From positions 1 through 64,000 of the forward strand of contig NZ_PNYA01000033.1 of the NCBI RefSeq assembly GCF_002879885.1: a stretch of DNA of 64,000 bases, written 5' to 3'. The position numbers and the translations under genes were made by a program. This stretch comes from Trinickia dabaoshanensis. Its GTDB lineage: Bacteria > Pseudomonadota > Gammaproteobacteria > Burkholderiales > Burkholderiaceae. The notes beneath the pieces were generated by a model. It had not been told where the DNA came from and made no database searches. It saw only the letters and a program-made list of their open reading frames with translations. How positions within the stretch are numbered: the first letter of the stretch is position 1; every line of letters begins with the position of its first letter. Of the stretch, positions 1 to 7,821 are shown in pieces.

Positions 1-419
1 TGAAGGGCGCGACGATGCTCGCAACGTTGGAAAACTTGGGCGTGGTGGCTTCGTTCAGCCGACCGCGCGTGAGTAACGACAACCCATACGCCGAGGCGCT
101 GTTCCGGACGTGCAAGTACCGGCCAGACTACCCGCGCAAAGCGTTCGCGAGCCTCGAGGCCGCGCGTGCGTGGACGCAGCAGTTCGTGCGTTGGTACAAC
201 CATGAGCACAAGCACAGCGGACTGAAATTCGTCACGCCGGCTCAGCGTCACAACGGCGTTGCCATCGCCGTGTTGGCACGACGTGATGCCGTCTACGCGC
301 AAGCCAAGGCACGTAACCCGCAGCGTTGGTCCCGCTCGACTCGCGATTGGGAATTGAAGAACGAAGTCTGGCTCAATCCGGAGCGTGCGCCCCGAGCCGA
401 ATTAAAGCAGTGCGCGTGA
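1..419 (+). pseudogene. IS3-family transposase (OrfB), C-terminal fragment, copy 1
   Basis: The frame is already open at the window edge (VKGATM...) and runs to TGA at 417-419. It reads as the C-terminal part of an IS3-family DDE transposase: the stretch SFSRPRVSNDNPYAEALFRT carries the third catalytic acid (E) and is followed by the conserved WYNHEHKHSGLKFVTPAQRH segment. The first two catalytic acids would lie left of the window, so whether the complete element is present cannot be judged. This copy is identical over 450 bp to the next one. Family assignment is firm; the IS name is not known. Confidence 0.85.
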
Positions 420-450
420 AGCGACGCGACAACTACGTTGACAAACACCG

Positions 451-869
451 TGAAGGGCGCGACGATGCTCGCAACGTTGGAAAACTTGGGCGTGGTGGCT
501 TCGTTCAGCCGACCGCGCGTGAGTAACGACAACCCATACGCCGAGGCGCTGTTCCGGACGTGCAAGTACCGGCCAGACTACCCGCGCAAAGCGTTCGCGA
601 GCCTCGAGGCCGCGCGTGCGTGGACGCAGCAGTTCGTGCGTTGGTACAACCATGAGCACAAGCACAGCGGACTGAAATTCGTCACGCCGGCTCAGCGTCA
701 CAACGGCGTTGCCATCGCCGTGTTGGCACGACGTGATGCCGTCTACGCGCAAGCCAAGGCACGTAACCCGCAGCGTTGGTCCCGCTCGACTCGCGATTGG
801 GAATTGAAGAACGAAGTCTGGCTCAATCCGGAGCGTGCGCCCCGAGCCGAATTAAAGCAGTGCGCGTGA
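451..869 (+). pseudogene. IS3-family transposase C-terminal fragment, tandem copy 2
   Basis: Second copy of the same transposase 3' end, in the same orientation, ending at TGA 867-869. It lacks the N-terminal HTH and the first two catalytic acids because the duplication joins the end of copy 1 directly to the middle of the gene. A TTG at 438 could start a 143-aa product across the junction, but that product would lack most of the catalytic core and be inactive. Probably a by-product of the duplication event. Confidence 0.8.
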
Positions 870-1019
870 AGCGACGCGACAACTACGTTGACAAACACCG
901 TATCCGTCGAGACGCATTTCGTCGTCTGATGCTACAACGGCTTGCCATTCGTCACGGCCGATTTTCGGTTCCTCTTCAAACCAGTTCGTTTTGCGCGTGA
1001 TGTGGATGTCGTATCCCAT
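852..1019 (-). pseudogene. 5' fragment of a small conserved gene cut by the insertion sequence
   Basis: From ATG at 1019 the minus strand reads MGYDIHITRKTNWFEEE, then ...GRDEWQAVVASDDEMRLDGY, which I recognise as the start of a widespread family of hypothetical proteins (MGYxxHITR...W...). After about 40 codons the frame enters the insertion-sequence repeat at base 900 and stops at 852-854. AGGTGA lies 5-6 bases before the ATG. The rest of the gene should lie on the other side of the element, left of the window. It is 55 codons long as read, so it is easily missed. Function of the family is unknown to me. Confidence 0.7.
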
Positions 1020-1118
1020 GTGCTCACCTAGGTTTAAAGCCCCCGCGTCGCGCAGGGCGATTTTGGATTCTCCCGAGGCCGTCGTCGGCGCGACTCTCGC
1101 GGCCAGTTCCTTAGCAAG

Positions 1119-1463
1119 TCAGTACGGCCGAACTCCGATGCGAGGGTTCACGCACGCATAGACCAGCGTCAGGGAAATGAATAGCAGTAGAGTGCCGGCC
1201 GCGACTTTGCCGAACCGACGAACTCTATCCACTTTCATGAACAGCACGCTACCGATGAGAAGCATTGCGACACCGGTGAAGAAGTCGCTGACCATGCCAC
1301 CCACCGCCTGACCGTCCACAATGCTGACATAGTCGTACGTCATGAGGCGATGAAGCTCGTCTGTGCTCTTGATGGCACCGAGGGCCCCGATGGTAAGGAC
1401 AAGACCGACCAGTGAGACTATGCCGGCAAAAAGTGATGCAAGATTGCTTGCTCGTAGTTTCAT
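1119..1463 (-). CDS. Small hydrophobic membrane protein (hypothetical)
   Basis: Protein of 114 aa starting MKLRASNLASL. It has three hydrophobic segments (about residues 8-30, 58-75 and 85-102), so it is probably an inner-membrane protein. The start at 1463 lies 1 base after the stop of the upstream gene (1465-1818), which suggests translational coupling in a two-gene unit. A longer in-frame start at 1505 would overlap the upstream gene and I consider it less likely. I do not recognise a family. Confidence 0.6.
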   Translation of the reverse strand: MKLRASNLASLFAGIVSLVGLVLTIGALGAIKSTDELHRLMTYDYVSIVDGQAVGGMVSDFFTGVAMLLIGSVLFMKVDRVRRFGKVAAGTLLLFISLTLVYACVNPRIGVRPY

Positions 1464-1464
1464 A

Positions 1465-1818
1465 TTATCCGACTGTATAGAAGGCTCGCATCTGCGCATA
1501 CACAAGGATTGCTAGCAGCACGATGGACCAGGAAAGTATGAACGCGAAGCGACGGCCGGTGGCATTGGCGCGGAACGCGAAGATGCCGGCCGCCGCACTG
1601 ACAGCGGCGAGAATCAGCACGTAAAAGCGACTGGCCATTAGCTCCGCCTCCGGAATTGTCCGGTCGAGCCGGTTTGTCCAGTGGTAACTAATTGGCTTGA
1701 GCGCGAGGGCGTCACTTAGGACCGCCGGTTTGAATAGCAAGCCAACTGCCGGTGTCCCCGCCGCGATATAGCACGCGACAAGAACCACGAGCGCGACGAT
1801 ACTGACCCAACGCTTCAT
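1465..1818 (-). CDS. Small membrane protein (hypothetical)
   Basis: Protein of 117 aa beginning MKRWVSIVALVVLVACYIAAG, an N-terminal hydrophobic segment with a possible lipobox-like LVAC. Two more membrane segments lie near residues 65-83 and 90-107. It is first gene of a likely two-gene operon with the membrane protein at 1119-1463. Both probably sit in the inner membrane and may act together. No motif points to a reaction. Confidence 0.6.
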   Translation of the reverse strand: MKRWVSIVALVVLVACYIAAGTPAVGLLFKPAVLSDALALKPISYHWTNRLDRTIPEAELMASRFYVLILAAVSAAAGIFAFRANATGRRFAFILSWSIVLLAILVYAQMRAFYTVG

Positions 1819-2362
1819 AGATTATTGAACTCCGCGAAGTTCCAGCGACGGTGCTTGCTCATCGTTCCCCATACGTCGGAATCCAAATCTCGGTAGCCAC
1901 TGCACAGGCGTTGATACATCCATTTTCCGTTCCGTTGGCGTCACCGCGAGACGACCGGCCGCCCATCGTTCGAAATTTTCCCTCCGTGAGGCGGCATTTT
2001 TTCGTCCAGTCGCGACGCGTGGGCTTGAGTCCCGTTTGAAATCGGTGCACCGTTCGGTCAAAGTCAACCTCGATGACCTGTGATGACGCACGGCCTACGG
2101 TTCGTGCCCGATGCTCTCGAGGAACGGGTGCGCCTCGACGGTTCGGTCAACACGCACTCAAAGGCGGCGCTGAAAAAGCGACTGGGGACGCCTAGGGTAC
2201 CGGACGCGGAACCGCGCTCGCCCCCCATCGAATTGGATGACACCTGTATGCATATACAGTAATATACATCCACTTCGCCGCCGCCTGCCCCGACCCATTC
2301 GGTTCAAGGGATAAGACCGTGCAGCGAAATGGCCGAATTCGCCTCGAAGGCAGGGAGATGAG
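1819..2362. other. Gene-poor stretch beside the insertion sequence
   Basis: About 540 bp in which I find no convincing gene on either strand. Short open frames exist (for example 1822-2091 on the minus strand), but they lack a recognisable family and a clear ribosome-binding site. The segment 2244-2268 is AT-rich and contains a LexA-like palindrome. Confidence 0.5.
2244..2259. promoter_or_regulatory. LexA-like SOS box
   Basis: CTGTATGCATATACAG fits CTGT-N8-ACAG with an alternating AT-rich core, the consensus of gamma- and beta-proteobacterial LexA boxes. It lies 104 bp before the secreted-protein gene at 2363. No known SOS gene follows on either strand, so the target is uncertain or has been lost. 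Confidence 0.5.
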
Positions 2363-2731
2363 ATGTTGCGCGTAATGGGTGTCATGCTATTGGCTTTGGG
2401 CTGGGCTTGCACGGCGCATGCTGGCGAACACTATCGCGAGGTTTGGAATCCGCCTGAGGCGAGACACGCACCGCATGGGAGCCATCACACGGCACTGCGC
2501 CGGCCGGTGGCTCACCGGCTTCTGGCAAAACACACGACGAAACACTCGACGAAACCAAGACCGTCGCGCATAACGGCGAGCGCAACGAGATCGCAGAAAC
2601 GAATGCACGAAGGCCGATCGGTTTCGGTAAGCGCCGCGCCCCGCGTCGAGATCCTCCCGCCCCTACTCACCCCCGAAGGCAATATACTTCGAGTCGATGC
2701 ACGCGCTGCACGACCGGAGATCATGCGCTAA
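2363..2731 (+). CDS. Small secreted basic protein (hypothetical)
   Basis: Protein of 122 aa. Residues 1-20 (MLRVMGVMLLALGWACTAHA) look like a Sec signal peptide with an AHA cleavage site. The mature part is rich in His, Arg, Lys and Thr and ends with a PPLLTPEGNILRVDARAARP-like tail. A GGGAG ribosome-binding site precedes the ATG by about 6 bases. The TAA stop overlaps the ATG of the next gene (TAATG), so the two are translationally coupled. No enzyme motif is visible. Likely periplasmic; function unknown. Confidence 0.65.
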   Translation: MLRVMGVMLLALGWACTAHAGEHYREVWNPPEARHAPHGSHHTALRRPVAHRLLAKHTTKHSTKPRPSRITASATRSQKRMHEGRSVSVSAAPRVEILPPLLTPEGNILRVDARAARPEIMR

Positions 2732-2931
2732 TGGATGCCGAACGCTACAAAGGGTATTCGATCTGGGGACACGCCATCCGGCAAGGCCACGAATATGCGG
2801 CGAGCGGCACGATCACGCAAAATAACAAGCTCGTCGAAACATCGGGCGTGCTGGGTACCTTCGAGAGCGAGAGCGAAGCCGAACTGGTCGGCCTCGATTG
2901 GAGCCGCGCCTGGGTGGACAGCCACGGTTGA
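2731..2931 (+). CDS. Conserved 66-aa protein (possibly CV_2116-type domain)
   Basis: MDAERYKGYSIWGHAI... ending GLDWSRAWVDSHG. This compact small-protein pattern is familiar from Burkholderia genomes; I think it matches the CV_2116 domain family, but that is from memory. Translation is coupled to the preceding secreted protein by a 1-base overlap. There is no signal peptide, so it is probably cytoplasmic. Function unknown. Confidence 0.65.
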   Translation: MDAERYKGYSIWGHAIRQGHEYAASGTITQNNKLVETSGVLGTFESESEAELVGLDWSRAWVDSHG

Positions 2932-2993
2932 CTCCCCGAAGCGCCCGGCGAGCCCGTCAACCATCAGTGCCGAGAATCGCTGAAGCGAAGGAA

Positions 2994-3437
2994 ATGGACA
3001 TGGCAGTATCGAGCAGCGCCCCCGTACTCGAGGAAGCTTGGATTGCATTGCAGTTTCAGCTCGACGGACTACCGGCGGATTTCGAGGGCGACATCCCGGA
3101 AGCCGTCCTAAACGCCCGCGAAGACGCATGCGGCGTGATCGAAGCCGAGTATCGGGGCTTGCCCTCGATGTATCGTGGCGCGGATGACGTTGAAGTTCCC
3201 GCCTATGACATCTGCGCGCGCGAAGACGATTTCCAAGAATTCGAAGGGCGTCTAGTGGCAACCGTCTCGTTCGTCAGTCCGTACGATTTCACAGATGAAG
3301 CCGTTTCCGAACTGAAGCAGCTATGCACTGAAAAATTCATGGATGCGGCCGCCGCCCACGGTATCGGCTGTGTGCTGGCCTGCGTTGAGGGCTGGCGTCG
3401 CTTTTCCTATGTCGAGCGAGTCGTGTTCGAGGGTTGA
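2994..3437 (+). CDS. Hypothetical acidic cytoplasmic protein
   Basis: Protein of 147 aa from ATG 2994, chosen because AAGGA (2986-2991 region) sits just upstream; a longer reading from 2898 overlaps the previous gene. It is acidic (many Glu and Asp), with no signal peptide or membrane segment. I do not recognise its family. It follows the 66-aa gene after 62 bases on the same strand and may be co-transcribed. Confidence 0.6.
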   Translation: MDMAVSSSAPVLEEAWIALQFQLDGLPADFEGDIPEAVLNAREDACGVIEAEYRGLPSMYRGADDVEVPAYDICAREDDFQEFEGRLVATVSFVSPYDFTDEAVSELKQLCTEKFMDAAAAHGIGCVLACVEGWRRFSYVERVVFEG

Positions 3438-3488
3438 GGGCTCGCCTTCATTCGCTCGGCACCGCAATGCCAAGCGTTATCGGTGTGC

Positions 3489-3998
3489 TTACGCTTGACC
3501 TTCGATGAGAAATTTCGAGCGATCCTTGGCGTTGGCCATCCATGCCGGCGCCCGCCCGCGGCCCGACCAGGTCGCGCCGCTATTCGGATCTCGGTATTTG
3601 GCCGGCTGCGGTCCGCGAACGTAATCACCTTTCCGTTTCGCATCGCTCGAAGCCGCAACCGATACGCTCGGCGCCTCGCCATCCACTAGAAACTTAATGC
3701 GGTTTTTGGCATTGGCAATCCATGCCGGCGCACGCCCGCGACCGGACCACGTTGCGCCCGATTTGGGATCGCGATATTTCGCCTTGACCGAGGCAACGCT
3801 CGCGGGAGCCTTCTTCGCCGCTCGAGCACCACGCTTGTTGCCGCCCACATAGGCCTCGATATCGGCAATCGTCACCCCGCTTTTACCCATCAGATCGACG
3901 ATGCGTTCAAGGCTCGCGGAGGCCTGCTTCGCTTTGATCGCTTCAGCCTGCTCTTGCAAGCGCTTGATCTTCGTTTGGATGGATTCCAACGTAGCCAT
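3489..3998 (-). CDS. H-NS family protein with two C-terminal DNA-binding motifs
   Basis: Protein of 169 aa, histone-like nucleoid-structuring type. Residues 1-50 form the helical oligomerisation part. The H-NS DNA-binding motif occurs twice, at about 74-106 and 133-165, each with KYRDP, SGATWSGRGRAPAW and a KFL end. Usual family members in Burkholderia are about 90-130 aa with one motif, so this one has a duplicated domain joined by a basic linker. Start MATLESIQ at 3998 is supported by AGGAAG just upstream. Likely role: binding AT-rich DNA and silencing genes, fitting its place beside insertion-sequence DNA. Confidence 0.9.
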   Translation of the reverse strand: MATLESIQTKIKRLQEQAEAIKAKQASASLERIVDLMGKSGVTIADIEAYVGGNKRGARAAKKAPASVASVKAKYRDPKSGATWSGRGRAPAWIANAKNRIKFLVDGEAPSVSVAASSDAKRKGDYVRGPQPAKYRDPNSGATWSGRGRAPAWMANAKDRSKFLIEGQA

Positions 3999-4222
3999 GA
4001 CTTCCTCTATCAATATGAGTGGGACGCACTATGCCACGACTGAGGGCGTGCTGCCACTCGCATCGGGAAACTTGGGCGACGCGGCATCGAGCCGAGATGA
4101 GCAAAACCTCAGTTTTGAAGGCGTCTCTTCAGCAGGAATACTGTTCTGTCGAACGTGTTGTGCGAGCGAGAGGCGACGAAAGCAAAACGGATATCTCGAA
4201 ACTAATTTATTTTGAATTGTAG

Positions 4223-4789
4223 CTATCGTCTTTCGTGTTGGGCGATAGTGGAAGTGCGATTCGAGCGATCGATACCCAACATTCGCGCTATCGCATCAAC
4301 GGCCTCGTCAAGCGTGCACGAACTCGTGTCGATCGTTAAGTCGGGTTCGAGCGGAATCTCGTAGACGTCGCCGGTGCCCGTGAAATTAGTGATCTCCCCC
4401 GCCCTTGCCTTCTTGTATAACCCTTTGGGATCGCGCGCTTCACATACTGTTAGCGGTGTCGAGACGAACGCTTCCACGAATCGGCCAAGACCAATCGTGT
4501 GCCGTGCCGACTCGCGGTCGGCGCGATACGGAGAAACCAGCGCGGCAATCGCAACGACACCGGCGTCATTGAGTTCTCGGCAACGCGCGGCGACGCGACG
4601 GACGTTTTCTCGACGATCGGCAGGAGAAAAGCCGAGATCGCGGCACACGGTCTGCCGCACGACGTCACCATCCAGCACTTCGTGCGCGACGGCGATCGAC
4701 GTAAGCAACGCCGCAAGCGCGTGCGCCAGTGTGGTCTTGCCGGCCGCGCTAAGGCCCGTAAGCCATATCGTGCAGGGAAGCCTATTCAT
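4223..4789 (-). CDS. cysC: Adenylylsulfate (APS) kinase
   Basis: Protein of 188 aa. It phosphorylates adenosine 5'-phosphosulfate with ATP to give PAPS in sulfate activation. Visible motifs: Walker A GLSAAGKT at 12-19, LDGDxxR at 39-45, DPKGLYKKA at 120-128 and FTGxxDxYExP at 136-146, all typical of CysC. It stands alone with no cysN or cysD beside it, so it either works with sulfurylase genes elsewhere or supplies PAPS for sulfation. The residue set looks intact. Confidence 0.9.
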   Translation of the reverse strand: MNRLPCTIWLTGLSAAGKTTLAHALAALLTSIAVAHEVLDGDVVRQTVCRDLGFSPADRRENVRRVAARCRELNDAGVVAIAALVSPYRADRESARHTIGLGRFVEAFVSTPLTVCEARDPKGLYKKARAGEITNFTGTGDVYEIPLEPDLTIDTSSCTLDEAVDAIARMLGIDRSNRTSTIAQHERR

Positions 4790-4827
4790 TGCATTGATTT
4801 CCTCGATAGCGGACTACTCGCCAGCCA

Positions 4828-5364
4828 CTATACGAGTTGCTTATGAAAGAACGTCGTGCCGCACAATGCGCCGTCGGGCATCAACGCATAGTTCGGTACG
4901 ACGCCCACTTTGAGCCAGCCCGCGCGTTCGTAAAGCCGTTCGGCGTCGCCCCCCGTCACGGTGTCGAGCACGAGCACCGATTTGCCCGCACGCCGCGCCT
5001 CGTCGTCCACGGCCTCGAGCAAGCGCTGGGCAATGCCTTGTCGTCTGGCATCTCGACGCACGAGCATTTTCGCGACGTCGGCGCGATGCGGCTGATTCTC
5101 CGGCTGAGCGGTGATCAACTGCACGGTGCCGACGATGCGTCCCGCCGCACTTTCGGCAACCAGCAAAATGCGTTCGCCAAGCGCGACGCTCTCGGCGGCT
5201 CGCCGCCAAAATGCCACCGCTGTCTCCTTCGCAATGGGCAGCATGAAGCTCACCGACGCCCCGCCCTCCACGCAATCGATCAAGACGTCGGCCAAGGCAT
5301 CGACACAAGCCATGGCCTCGTTCATGCCGATACGCCGTATCGTGATCGCATCGCTTATCGTCAT
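4828..5364 (-). CDS. GNAT-family N-acetyltransferase
   Basis: Protein of 178 aa with a GNAT fold: the acetyl-CoA motif A is near 100-118 (VAKMLVRRDARRQGIAQRLL, a Q/RxxGxG/A-like loop), followed by LYERAGW and a C-terminal MPDGALCGTTFFHK. It starts 1 base after the stop of the XRE/cupin regulator (5366-5956), so the pair forms an operon under the operator at 5961-5996. This arrangement resembles regulator plus detoxifying acetyltransferase pairs. The substrate cannot be read from sequence. Confidence 0.85.
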   Translation of the reverse strand: MTISDAITIRRIGMNEAMACVDALADVLIDCVEGGASVSFMLPIAKETAVAFWRRAAESVALGERILLVAESAAGRIVGTVQLITAQPENQPHRADVAKMLVRRDARRQGIAQRLLEAVDDEARRAGKSVLVLDTVTGGDAERLYERAGWLKVGVVPNYALMPDGALCGTTFFHKQLV

Positions 5365-5365
5365 G

Positions 5366-5956
5366 TCAGTGGCTCCGCGATTCGTTGACCGAGGGCTTGC
5401 TCAACGCGACCAAATAGCGCGCGCTCTTGCGTGATGTATTGCGAAAAACGATCGGGCAATCGAGCTTCATGGCGAGGCAATCGCCGGCCTCCAGCCGCCA
5501 TTGGCGATTGCCCACGCTGACCTCCATCGTCCCTTCCATGATCCACACTTGCTGATGAATATCGGCATCGCGCAAGCCGGTCTCGTAGGCGACCTGCTTA
5601 CCGGGAGGAAACTGAACCTCCACCAGTTGAAGGGGCGACCAGGCCGGCGGCGAGAGGTTTCGCCGCACGTATCCCGAGTCGGGATCGGTCCACTGCAATT
5701 GCTCGTGGCGCGAGCAATGGGCAGACGGCTCGACGATCGTCGCCTGCTCGGTTTGCTCGAAGAGCGCCGCCAACGAGACGCCGAACGCCATCGCGAGCTT
5801 GTCGAGCACGATCGCGGTGGGGCTGCTTTGCCCCCGCTCGATCAAGGAAATGTTGGACCGGCTGACCTTGCTGCGTTCTGCCAGCGCATCGAGCGACCAG
5901 CCCTTCGCATCGCGCAACTCCCGCACGCGGCGGGCGATCGTATCGTGAACGTTCAT
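5366..5956 (-). CDS. XRE-family regulator with C-terminal cupin
   Basis: Protein of 196 aa. N-terminal XRE helix-turn-helix at about 6-65 (RELRDAKGWSLDALAE, VSRSNISLIERGQSSP) and a cupin-2 sensor domain at about 105-185 containing the EGTMEVSVG strand. The architecture is that of the SutR/PuuR-like regulators. Start MNVHDTIARR at 5956 is chosen over 6001 because the longer form would put the operator palindrome inside the coding region. It forms an operon with the GNAT gene and probably represses itself through the palindrome just upstream. Confidence 0.88.
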   Translation of the reverse strand: MNVHDTIARRVRELRDAKGWSLDALAERSKVSRSNISLIERGQSSPTAIVLDKLAMAFGVSLAALFEQTEQATIVEPSAHCSRHEQLQWTDPDSGYVRRNLSPPAWSPLQLVEVQFPPGKQVAYETGLRDADIHQQVWIMEGTMEVSVGNRQWRLEAGDCLAMKLDCPIVFRNTSRKSARYLVALSKPSVNESRSH

Positions 5957-5960
5957 TGTT

Positions 5961-5996
5961 TCTAGTTTTATGGATTTCAATGTCCAGTAAACTAGA
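5961..5996. promoter_or_regulatory. Operator palindrome upstream of the XRE/cupin gene
   Basis: TCTAGTTTTATGGA and TCCAGTAAACTAGA form an inverted repeat (12 of 14 bases pair) around an 8-base centre; the outer 8 bases, TCTAGTTT/AAACTAGA, are perfect. It ends 4 bases before the regulator start codon, a typical place for an autorepressor site. It is AT-rich against a GC-rich background. Confidence 0.6.
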
Positions 5997-6041
5997 GCCA
6001 CAAAAACGCGGTGTCAACCTTTGCCTTGGGCACCCGCCTAC

Positions 6042-6821
6042 TCACCTGGCGACATGCACCCCAAGCCCCACTTGCCCAGGCAATATCGCGTCCTTCAACG
6101 TGCATTCGGGAATGTCGTAGTCGCCCGCATTTTGCCTCCGATAAGGAATCGGCCTCGTGCTCCAAATCTCATCCAGACGCCGTCCCAACGCATCGGTCGT
6201 TTGCGCGAATCGCGCTTCGTCCATCCGGCCGGTACGGTAGACGACAAAAGGCGGCAAGACGTCAAAGCCCGGGTAAAAGAGCACCCCGTGATTGATCGGG
6301 AACAAGATGTCGTCGATCGGTCCATTGATACCGCGCGGGCCGTAGTGCGGCTCCCAGCCGCCAGTCGTGACGACCAGCATGGCGCGCTTGCCCACCAACG
6401 AACCTTCCCCGTAACGATCGCCCCAATGCGTATCCGAATGTTCGCCCACGCCATAGGCGAAGCCGTACGCGTATACACGCTCTACCCATCCCTTGAGGAT
6501 GGCCGGCATCGAGAACCACCAGAGCGGAAACTGCAGAATCACGGCGTCGGCCCATTTGAGCTTGTCTTGTTCGGCTGCGATGTCCGCGCTTTGCGTGCCG
6601 TTCTCGAATGCGTGCTTCGATTCTAGCGACGGACTGAACGCGGTCCCCGGCACGTGCTCGGTGCTGTCGTCGGCATCGAGCACGGCCTTCCATTTCATCG
6701 CGTACAGATCGGAGACACGCACCGTATGTCCCGCAGCTTCCAACCGCTTCACCGAAAATTCCTTGAGGGCACCGTTCAACGACTGCGGTTCGGGGTGCGC
6801 ATAGACGAGCAATACATTCAT
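6042..6821 (-). CDS. NAD(P)H dehydrogenase (quinone), flavodoxin-2 family
   Basis: Protein of 259 aa. It resembles the NQO/MdaB-type flavoproteins that transfer two electrons from NAD(P)H to quinones or xenobiotics. Key segments: VYAHPEPQSLNGAL at 6-19 (FMN/FAD phosphate binding), FPLWWFSMPAILKGWVERV at 98-116 and TTGGWEPHYGPRG. AGGAG precedes the ATG. It is divergent from the LysR gene at 6909, whose product probably controls it through the dyad at 6834-6853. Cytoplasmic. Confidence 0.88.
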   Translation of the reverse strand: MNVLLVYAHPEPQSLNGALKEFSVKRLEAAGHTVRVSDLYAMKWKAVLDADDSTEHVPGTAFSPSLESKHAFENGTQSADIAAEQDKLKWADAVILQFPLWWFSMPAILKGWVERVYAYGFAYGVGEHSDTHWGDRYGEGSLVGKRAMLVVTTGGWEPHYGPRGINGPIDDILFPINHGVLFYPGFDVLPPFVVYRTGRMDEARFAQTTDALGRRLDEIWSTRPIPYRRQNAGDYDIPECTLKDAILPGQVGLGVHVAR

Positions 6822-6833
6822 GAGTTCGATCTC

Positions 6834-6853
6834 CTGTGTGACTCAGGGCACAG
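6834..6853. promoter_or_regulatory. Possible LysR operator in the divergent promoter
   Basis: CTGTG-N10-CACAG is a perfect 5-bp dyad between the quinone reductase gene and its divergent LysR gene. It touches the ribosome-binding site of the reductase gene, so binding there would block expression. LysR sites often follow T-N11-A within such dyads. Support is positional only. Confidence 0.35.
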
Positions 6854-6908
6854 CTTACGGCGCGCACAGGTATAGTAGAAATGAATTACTCGAATCTCAG
6901 GTATTGCC

Positions 6909-7805
6909 GTGGATAATCGCCTTAGAGGGCTCGACCTCAATTTGCTCGTCACGCTCGATATGCTGCTCACCGAGCAAAACGTCACGCGCGCGGCGCAGCG
7001 GTTGCATTACTCGCAGCCGTCCGTGAGCGTCCAACTCGCGAAGCTCCGGGACGTGTTTGACGACCCGCTATTGCTGCCGGGCCCGCGCGGCATGCGGCCG
7101 ACCAAGCGCGCGGAGCAACTGCGTGAGCCGTTGCGGGAAGCGCTGGTTGCGCTGGAGCGCGCGGTCGCCCCGCCGTATGCGTTCGATCCGAAGCGCGCGA
7201 CCGAAACGTGGCGCCTGGCCGCCACCGATTACGCCGAATCGACGATCGTGTTGCCGGCGCTGCGGCGTCTACGTCCGGCGGCGCCGAACAGCAGGCTCGC
7301 CGTCGTCGAAATGGTCCCGCCGCGCTTCGAAAAACAAGCCGAACAAGGCGAGATCGATCTTGCGTTCCACACGACGGAGGATGCGCCGGAGAATATGCGC
7401 CGGCGCGTGCTGTTCGCCGAACGCTACGTGCTGGTTGGGCGGGCCGATCATCCGCGCTTGAAGCGCCGGCCCACCGTGGCGCAATTTTGCAAACTCGAAC
7501 AGGCCATCGTCTCGCCCGACGGCGGCGGTTTTCATGCCGTAACCGATGAAGCGCTTCGCGCCGTCGGGCTCGCGCGGCGCGTCGTGCTCTCCGTGCCGCA
7601 CTTTTTGTTTCTTGTATCGGCCGTGGCAAACAGCGACCTCGTGGCAATGGCGCCGTTACGCCTAGTGCAGGGCAACCCGGCGCTGCGCGTGACGGAGCCG
7701 CCGATCGACGTTCCGGGCTACGAAATGTGCATGCTCTGGCATGAGCGGGCGCATCGCGATCCCGCTCATCAGTGGCTGCGGGAACATATCGCCGCGTCGG
7801 TGTAG
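6909..7805 (+). CDS. LysR-family transcriptional regulator
   Basis: Protein of 298 aa from a GTG start. The N-terminal winged helix (about 7-66; LDLNLLVTLDMLL, VTRAAQRLHYSQPSVS) is followed by a substrate-binding domain of usual length. It belongs by sequence feel to the NodD/PcpR-like group that binds aromatic ligands (GPRGMRPTKRAEQL). Divergent transcription from the quinone reductase suggests control of quinone or aromatic stress response. Inducer unknown. Confidence 0.9.
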   Translation: MDNRLRGLDLNLLVTLDMLLTEQNVTRAAQRLHYSQPSVSVQLAKLRDVFDDPLLLPGPRGMRPTKRAEQLREPLREALVALERAVAPPYAFDPKRATETWRLAATDYAESTIVLPALRRLRPAAPNSRLAVVEMVPPRFEKQAEQGEIDLAFHTTEDAPENMRRRVLFAERYVLVGRADHPRLKRRPTVAQFCKLEQAIVSPDGGGFHAVTDEALRAVGLARRVVLSVPHFLFLVSAVANSDLVAMAPLRLVQGNPALRVTEPPIDVPGYEMCMLWHERAHRDPAHQWLREHIAASV

Positions 7806-7821
7806 TCGGCGCTCAGCGGTC

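Larger units (their letters stand above)
1..900. repeat. Perfect 450-bp tandem direct repeat (two copies)
   Basis: Bases 1-450 and 451-900 read the same, with both units ending in ...GACAAACACCG; the sequence diverges at 902 (901 is T in both continuations). Each unit holds the transposase 3' end plus the noncoding tail that probably contains the right terminus of the insertion sequence. More copies may exist to the left of the window. Confidence 0.9.

Noticed and set aside
901-1019. A frameshift in the MGYDIHITR gene fragment
   Set aside because: A first reading suggested a shift, but re-reading the bases 955-975 with the CCGA included shows one continuous frame up to the insertion-sequence junction.
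1822-2091. An 89-codon minus-strand frame in the gene-poor stretch
   Set aside because: It starts from GTG without a clear ribosome-binding site and matches no family I know.
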